Assembly: GCA_017462445.1 (NCBI GenBank)
Contig: JAFTRB010000219.1
Location: 1 to 19,659 of the forward strand
Direction of reading: 5' to 3'
From: Clostridia bacterium
Lineage (GTDB): Bacteria > Bacillota_A > Clostridia > Oscillospirales > CAG-272
Length of the DNA stretch: 19,659 bases
Part shown: piece after piece, positions 1-8,900 of the stretch
Layout of the letters: each line of letters begins with the position of its first letter
How positions within the stretch are numbered: position 1 is the first letter of the stretch
Notes under the pieces: generated by a model
Databases searched by the model: none
Told to the model about the DNA's origin: nothing
The model's input: the letters and a program-made list of their open reading frames with translations, nothing else
Made by a program: the position numbers and the translations under genes

Positions 1-38
1 GATACTTCGGAATTCCGAGGTATCTCTTTTCTTATTTA
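1..38. terminator. Probable bidirectional intrinsic terminator at the left edge
   Basis: Positions 1-10 pair with 15-24 (GATACTTCGG with CCGAGGTATC, one T-G wobble) around an AATT loop. On the plus strand the stem is followed by a pyrimidine-rich TCTTTTCTT stretch at 24-32 and more T after it, so it can end a rightward gene lying outside the window. It also lies 23 bases past the stop of the minus-strand redox operon and could terminate that too, but the U-tract needed for that direction would be outside the window. Confidence 0.6.
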
Positions 39-46
39 ATTGGTAG

Positions 47-1678
47 TTATTCGTAGAAGGCGTCATCCATATCGATTGCCCACTCTATTATTTCAACAAG
101 CTCGTCATAATGGAGGTCAGCCATAACCTTTTCAATAATCTCGCCCTCGGAGTTGAGAACGACGGTGATAGGATAGGTGCCTGTTCCGCCAAGAAGCGAG
201 TAATACTTGTCATCGGTGGCAGTTCCCTCATCCTTAACAAATATGATGTCACTGTCGATATAGTTGAAGGAGGCAAGGTCATCTATAATGCCCTCGTACA
301 GTGCCTCGTTGTCAAGACCGGGAGAGGTGAGATAGCCGGGAGCCTTGTCGAAGGAATCCTCGGTATGCACAGCAACAACGGTTACATAGTCCTTGTAATC
401 GGTGGCAACACGGTCAAAGTATGGCAGTTCAACCTTGCAGCCTGCGCACCACTCGCCCCAGAAGTTGATTACGGTAATCTTACCGGGGTTCTTTGCGGGA
501 TTGAAGCTTTCGCCCGTAAAGCCGTTTTCGTCGAACACGGGTAGGTTCATTCCATAGCACTTGTCACCTATCTCATTACCCATATCCTCGGTTATCTCAT
601 CGCCGGTGGGAGGCGGTGATGTAACCGCCTGATCGATGAAGTTGTAGTAGATAAGAGCGAAGGCGAGGAGGAGAGTCATTGCGGCGCCGACAACGATCTT
701 CAAGACCTTGTTGCGGCGGTTGATCTTCTCGGTGCGCTGAGTGTGAAGCTCGGTGAGAGCTATACGCTCCTCGTCAGGAGTATCGGGAGTAAGTCCCTCA
801 ATCTCGCTGGGAGGAAGGATTATAGAAGAGCCCTTCCAGCTGATTGCCTGGGTAGGACAAACGGATACGCAATCGCCACAGCTGATGCATTCGTGGTCAT
901 TTACATGGCGAATATCCATCTTGCAGGTTGTTATACACTTGCCGCAATCGATGCACTTATCCCGGTCAAGTCGAATGCCGAATACGGAGAAACGGTTGAA
1001 AAAGCCGTAGATTGCGCCGAGGGGACAGAAGAAACGGCAGAAGAAGCGGAAGATGAATATCGAGCCGAGGATAAAGGACACCATCAAGGCAAACTTCCAG
1101 GTGAACAGCGGGCCAAGACGGGCAAGCTCGCCCTCGTTTACCGCATTTGAGAGAAGCCCCATTGCTCCCTCCAGCGTTCCTGCGGGACATATGTACTTGC
1201 AGAATGCAGGGAGAGGAACATTGCGAATTGCGTAGAGAATTGGTACGATTATTACAAAAAAGACCAGTAAAACATACTTAAGCCCCGAAAGAATGCGGGT
1301 GAATTTGTTCTTTTTCAGCTTTGGTGTCTTGATTTTATAGAGAAGCTCCTGAATAAAGCCGAAGGGACAAAGCCAGCCGCAGATAAGCCTGCCAAGCAGA
1401 ATGCCATAAAGCATCAGCGTGCCAATCATATAGAAAAGCGTGCTTTTGTTGGAGGAGTAAAGGGCGTTTTGAAGAGAGCCTAAGGGACAGGCGCCGGAGG
1501 CGCCGGGACAGGAGTAGCAGTTAAGACCGGGGGTGCAGATGTTTTTTATCGGGCCCTTGTAGATTATTCCGTTGAAGAAGCCCTTGATGTTTGCATTGAA
1601 GAGCAGCGCGCAGTAGAGCTGTACCCATTTTCTTCTGGAGGGGAGCAGGTTTTTTAGTTTATTCCAAAAATTCTTCAT
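47..1678 (-). CDS. NapH-like membrane ferredoxin fused to an extracellular TlpA-like thioredoxin
   Basis: 543 residues. Seen: hydrophobic segments near residues 18-38, 80-99, 133-151, 194-213 and 325-345. Paired cysteine motifs of the NapH/4Fe-4S membrane family are CGWLCP (C100, C104), CKYICP (C160, C164) and CRFFCP (C214, C218), with an extra cysteine cluster at C48, C54, C57 and C64. Two ferredoxin clusters follow: C242/C245/C248/C252 and C264/C267/C270/C274. After the last membrane segment comes a thioredoxin fold with WCAGC (C411, C414) and a likely cis-proline at P503 (TYP). With the N-terminus inside, the ferredoxin clusters are cytosolic and the thioredoxin is outside. Inference: it passes electrons from a cytosolic donor across the membrane to reduce thiols or disulfides outside. 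The start ATG lies 4 bases past the upstream gene's stop, with GGGGTGA just before it, suggesting translational coupling. The domains are clear; the partner and substrate are unknown. Confidence 0.88.
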   Translation of the reverse strand: MKNFWNKLKNLLPSRRKWVQLYCALLFNANIKGFFNGIIYKGPIKNICTPGLNCYSCPGASGACPLGSLQNALYSSNKSTLFYMIGTLMLYGILLGRLICGWLCPFGFIQELLYKIKTPKLKKNKFTRILSGLKYVLLVFFVIIVPILYAIRNVPLPAFCKYICPAGTLEGAMGLLSNAVNEGELARLGPLFTWKFALMVSFILGSIFIFRFFCRFFCPLGAIYGFFNRFSVFGIRLDRDKCIDCGKCITTCKMDIRHVNDHECISCGDCVSVCPTQAISWKGSSIILPPSEIEGLTPDTPDEERIALTELHTQRTEKINRRNKVLKIVVGAAMTLLLAFALIYYNFIDQAVTSPPPTGDEITEDMGNEIGDKCYGMNLPVFDENGFTGESFNPAKNPGKITVINFWGEWCAGCKVELPYFDRVATDYKDYVTVVAVHTEDSFDKAPGYLTSPGLDNEALYEGIIDDLASFNYIDSDIIFVKDEGTATDDKYYSLLGGTGTYPITVVLNSEGEIIEKVMADLHYDELVEIIEWAIDMDDAFYE

Positions 1679-1682
1679 ACCA

Positions 1683-2498
1683 TCACCCCAATCCTATGCA
1701 TTCGGTGCAGATTTTTATAGCCTTGGAGAGGACATCTGCCATTCCGCCTCCACAGATACCGATAACGATAAAGGCAACGGCCAATACCGAAATGCCTATT
1801 TTGGTGTAGAGATTAATTTTTCTTTCATTTGCCCTGGTAGTGGCGAGAAGCGCCGAAGAGTCGGTGTCACTGACGGAAGGAGCAATTCCGCGCTCCTTCA
1901 TTTCAACCAGCGCCCGCTTTGCCTCGGCAAGCTCCTTATCAATGCTCCTCTCATCGATAAATACGCGTATAACCTGAAGAGCGACGGGAAGAGCAAGGGC
2001 CGCGATAAGCACATAAACCATAGCAACCACCGAGGCATTATAGTCACCGGTAAAGCTTGACGGAAGGAAGGTATATACCAGGGAGAATATCAATGCTACG
2101 GCGTAAAGCGAGATATTAACTATGAAGAGGATACGGCGGACTGCCTGCTCAAGACGCAAAGATGCAACAAGGCTCTCGTCAAGCTCGGAAAAATTGAGCC
2201 TCGAACGAAGAGCGCTGAGGGTTATTCTCTTATCCCTTGAGGCGCGGACAGCCTCGGGCGAGGGTGGGCAAAGAAAGTGAACTACCACGCCAAGCGCCAC
2301 GGCAACCAGTGTCAGAAGCACGGGTATGGCAATATAGCCAAAAGTGCGTGATATGCTCTCGTAGGTGTAGGGGTTGCGATCGGTGGAGGAGTAGATGTGT
2401 ATTGCGCCGCCGATAAAGCAAGCCGCACTGATAAATAGCAGTACAGAGAGCGCAATATGATAGATTTGCTGTATGCGCTGCTTTGTTTGGATTGTCAT
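1683..2498 (-). CDS. Polytopic membrane protein with C-terminal CTEC (CD1871A-like) tail
   Basis: 271 residues from ATG at 2498, chosen because AAAGGGGA sits 5 bases upstream. The frame stays open to 2597, but that upstream ATG falls almost at the predicted transcription start and has no room for a ribosome site. Hydrophobic segments lie near residues 13-36, 53-76, 121-146, 155-180 and 231-250, with a charged helical stretch (182-203) before the last one. The final 40 residues (one membrane helix, then CTECIGLG with C264 and C267) resemble the tiny stand-alone clostridial CXXC proteins annotated as the CD1871A family. From memory, these commonly sit beside a 4Fe-4S membrane protein and a thioredoxin. 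Here the tail is joined to a larger membrane domain that I do not recognise, and the NapH-thioredoxin gene follows 4 bases later. Inference: an accessory subunit of the same redox complex. It stops with TGA, showing that TGA is read as stop here. Confidence 0.8.
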   Translation of the reverse strand: MTIQTKQRIQQIYHIALSVLLFISAACFIGGAIHIYSSTDRNPYTYESISRTFGYIAIPVLLTLVAVALGVVVHFLCPPSPEAVRASRDKRITLSALRSRLNFSELDESLVASLRLEQAVRRILFIVNISLYAVALIFSLVYTFLPSSFTGDYNASVVAMVYVLIAALALPVALQVIRVFIDERSIDKELAEAKRALVEMKERGIAPSVSDTDSSALLATTRANERKINLYTKIGISVLAVAFIVIGICGGGMADVLSKAIKICTECIGLG

Positions 2499-2502
2499 AT
2501 TA

Positions 2503-2510
2503 TCCCCTTT
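2503..2510 (-). promoter_or_regulatory. Ribosome binding site fixing the start of the CTEC-tail membrane gene
   Basis: Read on the minus strand the sequence is AAAGGGGA, 5 bases before ATG at 2498. No comparable site precedes the in-frame ATG at 2597, so the shorter product is preferred. Confidence 0.8.
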
Positions 2511-2610
2511 CGAGTGTTGATAGTGTAAATAACAGAAAACGGCGAACAAAGCGTATACCCTCCGCAAAAAGCGACAGGGGAGGCAGCCAAAATGCATTCA
2601 CCAATTTATT

Positions 2611-2639
2611 ATTATATCATAACAGAGCGCGTCTGTCAA
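2611..2639 (-). promoter_or_regulatory. Consensus sigma-A promoter for the redox operon
   Basis: On the minus strand TTGACA (2639-2634) is followed by a 17-base spacer and TATAAT (2616-2611), a perfect match to both hexamers at the ideal distance. Transcription would start near 2604, giving a leader of roughly 105 bases before ATG 2498. No clear operator is seen over it, so high basal expression is likely. Confidence 0.85.
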
Positions 2640-2882
2640 TAGTTTTTCTTCCTATTAAATTTATATATCCGCACGCGTGTGAACGCAGAATTTTGCAAGA
2701 ATGCAAGTTTGTTCCTTCTTTTTGTTCATAAAAAATTTACATTTAATTTTTCGATTTTTTTAGCCATCCTATTGACACTCTATATTCAGCTCGCCTTTGG
2801 TATACAATGTATACATTTTTATTTTTTTGAGAAAACGATTTTGTAGATTTTTATATAAATATATATAAAATAAAAAAATTAC
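2640..2882. other. AT-rich divergent intergenic region
   Basis: The gene-free stretch between the two divergent start codons runs from 2499 to 2993 (495 bases). It holds the leader and promoter of the leftward operon, this AT-rich core and the rightward promoter. The core contains long A/T runs (about 2726-2760 and 2815-2880) that could act as UP elements or DNA bends, and a GTATAC direct repeat listed separately. A TTGACA at 2772-2777 lacks a properly spaced -10. No small ORF with a ribosome site or structured RNA is evident. Confidence 0.6.
2800..2814. promoter_or_regulatory. Possible operator: GTATAC-AAT-GTATAC
   Basis: Two copies of the self-complementary hexamer GTATAC are separated by 3 bases, about 70 bases upstream of the -35 of the rightward promoter. 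GTATAC-containing palindromes are typical of some GntR-type operators, but the surroundings are so AT-rich that chance is a real alternative. No regulator gene is in the window. Confidence 0.25.
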
Positions 2883-2911
2883 TTGAAATTGCTTCTGCAC
2901 TGTGTTATAAT
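2883..2911 (+). promoter_or_regulatory. Sigma-A promoter for the surface protease and genes downstream
   Basis: TTGAAA (2883-2888), a 17-base spacer, then TATAAT (2906-2911) preceded by TG one base upstream (extended -10). Start of transcription is expected near 2918, giving a leader of about 75 bases before ATG 2994. The TTG at 2883, which could be taken for an alternative start codon of the protease, is the -35 element itself, which argues against initiation there. Confidence 0.8.
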
Positions 2912-2993
2912 ATTTATTGTGAATTTATATGTGCGCAAAATATTTTTATTACTCATAATAAAAACTGAAATAAAAGAAAGGCAAAAACCAAAG

Positions 2994-5900
2994 ATGAACA
3001 AGAAAACACTAGCAAAAGTCACATCAAGCCTGCTTGTTGTGCTGTTAGCTGTGGTGATGGTGTTCTCGGTTTCGGCAGATGCGCTTAACAGCTTTGCATA
3101 CTCCGAGGCTGGGTACATAAAGGAAATCACCGGAGTTGACCCCAACTACAAGCAGTATCTGAACAGCTCTGTGATGCACAAGCTGCCGGAGCAGATTGGC
3201 GATGACGAGGAGATCTCGGTTATCGTTATGCTTGAAAACCCCGCCCTGCTCGACACTTATGACGGCAAGGGTGGCGAAACCATGCTCGATTATTATGTCT
3301 CGGATGAGGCAACCGAGCTGAGAGAAAAGATTCTCGACGAAAAGGCCAAGCTTACTCTTGCCCTGGACGAGAAGGAGATACTGTACAGCACCGGCGCTAT
3401 GTACGATACTGTACTCTCCGGATTTGAAATCGTCCTTCAGGCAAAATACTTCGATGAGCTTTGCGAAACTCTCCCACAGGGCGCAAAGACCATCGTGAGC
3501 GAGGTTTATCTTAAGGCCGAGGCAGAGAACGCCACAGACGGCGAGGTTGTGAACCTTGTCGATGTTTACGAGACCGGTATCTTCAACAGCTCCTCCTTCA
3601 AGTATGACGGAAGCGGAATGGTTGTTGCGGTGCTTGACACAGGTCTTGACTACACTCACAGCGCTTTCTCCCCCTCCAACTTTACCAGCAACAAGCTCGG
3701 TCTTACCAAGGACGAGGTTGCGAAGGTCCTTGCAAACTCCAACGCGGCAGAGTTCATTCCCGGACTTGTTGCGGACGATGTTTACATCAACGAGAAGGTT
3801 CCCTTCGCATTTGACTACTCCGACCGCGATTCGGATGTTTATAACATTCACAACAACCACGGTACGCACGTATCTGGAATTATTGTTGGTAAGGATGACA
3901 CCATCACCGGTGTTGCTCCCAACGCCCAGCTTGTTTCAATCAAGATCTTCTCCGACACCAAGGACGGCGCTTATACCTCCTGGATCCTTGCGGGTCTTGA
4001 GGATTGCGTGCTTCTTGGTGTTGATGTAATCAACATGTCGCTTGGTACCGCCTGCGGCTTCAGCCGAGTCGAGGACAAGGCGCAGGTCAGCGGTGTTTAC
4101 GATAAGATTCGTGAGCAGGGCATTTCGCTTATAGTTGCAGCCTCCAACAGCTACAGCTCGGCGCAGGGCTCTGAAAAGAACGGAAACCTTCCCTTGACAA
4201 GCAACCCCGATGTTGGTACGGTTGGTTCTCCCTCTACTTACAGCGCGGCTCTTTCCGTTGCATCCATAAACGGCACCAAGACTCCTTACATCAATTACGG
4301 TGGCAAGGTAGTTTACTTCGAGGAGGCATCCGACGCGGCGAGCGAGGAGAAGCACTTCGTTGAGGAAATACTGCCCGCGGGAGTTAATGAGATGACCTTC
4401 AATTATGTGGTTATCCCCGGCGCAGGCCGTCCTGCCGACTATATGAATATTGATGTTACCGACAAGGTCGTTCTTGTGCGCAGAGGCGCTACCACCTTCG
4501 AGGAAAAGGCGAATGCGGCTCTGGAAGCAGGCGCGCGCGGTATCATCATTTACAACAACACCTCGGGTGATATCAGAATGAGCGTAGGTATTACCTCCAT
4601 TCCTGTCTGCTCCATCAGCCAGGATGACGGCGAAAAGATGGCGGCTGCAGGAGGCGGAAGCTTTACCGTTGGTCGCAGCCAGGCTGCAGGCCCCTTCATG
4701 TCTGCGTTCTCCTCCTGGGGTCCTACTCCCGACCTTAAGATCAAGCCCGAGATTACAGCTCACGGCGGTAACATCCTTTCGTCCATAACCGGTGGCGAAT
4801 ACGATAGACTGTCCGGTACCTCGATGGCGTGCCCCAACATGGCAGGTGTTGTCGCTCTTATGCGTCAGTATGTTATCGAGAGCTACCCCAATCAGGCTCA
4901 GATCAAGAACGAAAACGGCGAGTACAATTACTATGAGATAAATGCCATAGTAAACCGCCTGCTTATGTCCACCGCGACAACGGCTATAAACAAGAACGGT
5001 CTCCCCTACTCGGTCAGAAAGCAGGGCGCGGGTCTTGCAAGCCTCAACAATGCGGCTGGGACCAACGCCTACATCATTACCTACGAGAATGGCGAGATAA
5101 TGAACAAGACAAAGCTGGAGCTTGGCGACGATGCTAAGAAAACCGGTGTTTATACCCTTAATTTCTCCGTATATAACTTTGGTTCAACATCACTTTCTTA
5201 TGATATATCTGCTATTGTTATGACCGAGGGTGTCAGCGACACACTTACCCACAAGGGTGATACGGTCGTTACCCAGGAAGGTTACATTCTGGAGGGCGCA
5301 ACCGTGGTTGCCTCCGGTACAGGCGTCAGCGGCAACTCTGTTACCGTTAACGCGGGCCAGACTGCAAACATCACCGTGACCATCACTCTTTCCGAGTCTG
5401 ACAAGAAGTACATGAACGACTCCTTTGAGAACGGTATGTATGTCGAGGGCTTTGTGCAGCTCACCGCGAAGAGCGGCACCGATGTAGACCTGAGTGTTCC
5501 CTACCTCGCCTTCTACGGCGACTGGACACAGGCTCCCATCTTCGACCTTGACTACTATGTAACGAACGCAGATGAGATTGATGACTCCATTGACACTCTT
5601 GACAAGACTCTTCCCGATGCGTATGCTACAAGACCTATCGGTAGCGTAGAGGATGACTACATCAGCTACCTTGGCGGCTACTACTTCATTCAGAACCCCC
5701 AGGATAAGCTTATCGGCGCGGATAGAAAGTACATTGCTCTTTCCAATGCCACCGGTACGGTACACGGGCTCTATGCGGTTTGGGCAGGTCTGCTCCGTAA
5801 TGTAGATTATGCGACCTTAACAATTACCGATGCCAGCACCGGAGAGGTTGTATTTGAGCTGACCGACACCGAAATACGCAAATCCTACGGCGATGGCGGC

Positions 5901-8900
5901 TCGTACATTTATCCCGGCCGTATCGAGATAGAGTATGATGTTGCAGAGCATAACCTCAAGAACAACACACAGTACAATGTTAAGGTGGAGACCTACCTTG
6001 ACTACGGTGAGGACGGCGGTGTTAATACCAACCTGAAGAACACCTTTGAGTTCCCCTTCATGACCGACTTCTCCGCTCCCCTGCTTGAGGATGTGGAATA
6101 CTACACAGAATACGACAGAAACGAAAAGAAAAACCGTCTGTTTATGAAGATGGCTGTCTATGACAACCATTACGCAATGGCGGCGCAGGTAGGTTATATC
6201 GGCGTAGCTCCCGAAAGCAGCGACTATGAGCGCGCTCTCTTCGGCTTCTCCTCCTATCTCACCCCCATCTACTCCGAAAAGGATTCTACCACCTATGTTA
6301 CCTACGAGCTTACCGACTATCTGAATGATATCAAGAACGGCTCGCTTAATGAAAAGGGCGTAAACAGCCCCAACACCTTCACCATTTCGCTTTATGACTA
6401 TGCGCTCAACTTCGCAATATATGAGATTCCGCTCCCTGCAGAGTTTGTGGACCTCTACTTCGAAGAGAGCGACATAACCCTCAGCCCCAACGAGGTTTAT
6501 CCGCTCCAGCCTCTTGTATATCCCGCAACCGAGTGGCCCGAGCTTCTTGAGTATGCAGCCGAGGATAGCTCGATTGCTTCGGTAATCAATGGCAAGCTCG
6601 TTGCAAAGAAGAGCGGAAGCACAAGAATTACCGTATACGATAAGGAAAACCTCTCTGTTCCCTCCACGGTGCTTAATGTAACAGTCCTGGCAGAGGGCGA
6701 TGAGGGCTATCGCAAGATTTCCAAGCCTGTAGCCGATGTATACGAGCTTATGGGCTATGAAACACTCCGCGCCTACTACCATCTCTCCGGTTCTGACAGA
6801 GATATCGGCGAGGCAGGGTATGTAAGGAACTTTGAAGGCAACGGATACTCGCTGTCCATGTTCCCCTCCGAGAGCGTCAAGCTCCGCCTGAGAACATCGC
6901 TTTACTTCCCCGACGCAACAAGTATTATCTATGAGTCGGGTAACAAAAACATTGTTACCGTTGACGAAAACGGTGTTATTACCGCACAGCAGAAGGGCTT
7001 TGCCTCCATTTATGTAAGACTTGAAATGGACGGCAAGCGCACCCCCTACACCATCGCTGTAAGCATCGAGGTCAAGGACCCATATGTAAGAACCGGCCCT
7101 TGGCTCACCAACTACTTCGGTCTTGGCGGCAAGGTTGAAATTCCTGCCGATCTGCTCTTTACCGAGATCGGTCAGTACGCATTCTCCAACTATCATTACA
7201 TTCCCAAGGATCTTGAGGCAGGCGATGTTATCAACGAGGAGGACCCTTCGACAACGAAGATATCCTACATCGGTGATGACACAATTACCGAGGTTGTAAT
7301 TCCCGAGGGCATTGAAAAGATAGGGGCGTACGCCTTTGCAAATCTCACCGCCCTTACCAAGGTTACTCTTCCCTCTACCCTGAAATACATTGAGTACGGC
7401 GCATTCTACGGCTGTACAAATCTTACCACGGTTGAAGGACTTGAGTATGTTGTTACGATCAATAAGTACGCATTCCAGAACTGCAATCTTAAGGGAACTG
7501 TATCTCTTGACTCCGCGCACGCAATTTCCGACTATGCGTTTGCAGGCAATAAGAACCTGAAAAATGTTGTTATCCCCGAGACTCTCCGCTCTGTCGGCGC
7601 ATATGCCTTTGCTGATAACACAAAGCTTCAGTCCGTTACCATAAACGCTGAAAAGATCAAGCTTGGTGACTATGCATTCATGAACTGCTCCGAGCTTAAG
7701 TCGATTGCGATAAACGCAAACGTTATACCCACAGGAGCATTCCTTGGCTGCGACGAGCTTACTACCGTAATCCTGGGCGAGGATGTAAATGTTATCGCTC
7801 AGTACGCATTCTCCGGCACAGATGTTTCCGCCTTCGAGATTGCTGAAGGAAACAGCGCCTTCGTTCCCTCGGCCGATGGCTCTTACCTTATGAATGCAGC
7901 AGGCGACACTATTCTGCTTGTTGCTCCCGCCTTCAAGGGTGCATTCACTGTTGACGATTCCAAGATTACAGTGATTGGCTCCGGCGCATTCTCCGGCGTT
8001 GAGAACCTCAAGAGCGTTTCTATCCCCTCTGTTATCACGGTTGGTGACTACGCATTTGCAGATTCGCACAAGCTTACCACGGTTACTCTCGGTGAGCTTG
8101 AGAGCATCGGAAGCTATTCCTTCTTCAACACCGCTATTACACAAACTCCTGATATCAGCAAGATCGACTATATCAGCCCCTACGCCTTTGCCTTCTCCGA
8201 TGTTGAGTCGGTTGAAATCGGCAACGATGTAACAATAGGCGAGGGCGCATTCACAGAGTGTCAGTCGCTTCAGAGCGTCACTCTTGGTGATAATGTTACT
8301 GTTGATTACGGTGCATTTATGATTTATGCCGATACAGAGCATGAGCGTACCGGCGCGAACAACTGGAAGTATGTATACAACGGTAAATACCACTACTTCG
8401 ATTATCTCTCCCCCCTTACAGAGCTTACCATCGGAAAGAATGCAAAGCTCGGCACAAATGCCTTCTACGGCGCTTCCAAGCTTAAGAATGTTACCCTCGG
8501 TGAGGGCGCAAGCATTGGCGAGTGCGCATTCTACAATGCCGATAGCCTTAAGGTTATCGACCTGAGCGGAGCGGTTTATGTTGGTAATGGAGCTTTCAGC
8601 GGCAATATCAACTATCAGTTTACAGACGCCTCTGCTCAAAGACCTGCAATTGTAGGAAACCAGTATGTTCTTAAGTATTACACTCCCGATATTGAGACCG
8701 TCGACCTCTCCTCTCTGGTAGATGGAGACGAGGGCGCTCTCGGCTACGGTGTATTCCAGTACTGCCAGTCGCTTACAAGTGTTGTTCTTGGCGATGGAAT
8801 TAAGACAATTCCCGCAACCGCATTCTTCGAGGCAATCGCTCTTTCAAGCATCAATCTTTCAAATGTCACCTCCATTGGCGAGGGCGCATTCTCCGGCTCT

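Noticed and set aside
753..1150. Plus-strand open frames opposite the ferredoxin-thioredoxin gene
   Set aside because: They are shadows of the ferredoxin-domain coding strand, without ribosome sites or domain features.
2540..2590. Structured leader or riboswitch in the redox operon 5' region
   Set aside because: Only a short CCTCC/GGAGG pairing with a bulge can be drawn; there is no terminator tail or known riboswitch core.
2772..2806. Second rightward promoter using TTGACA at 2772
   Set aside because: The nearest -10-like TATACA is 23 bases away, too far. The promoter at 2883-2911 is a much better match.
5817..8639. 940-codon open frame on the minus strand within the protease gene
   Set aside because: It is an exact antisense shadow of the LRR region, where strongly biased third positions remove stops on the other strand. 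It has no ribosome site, and its product is cysteine- and valine-rich noise without domains.
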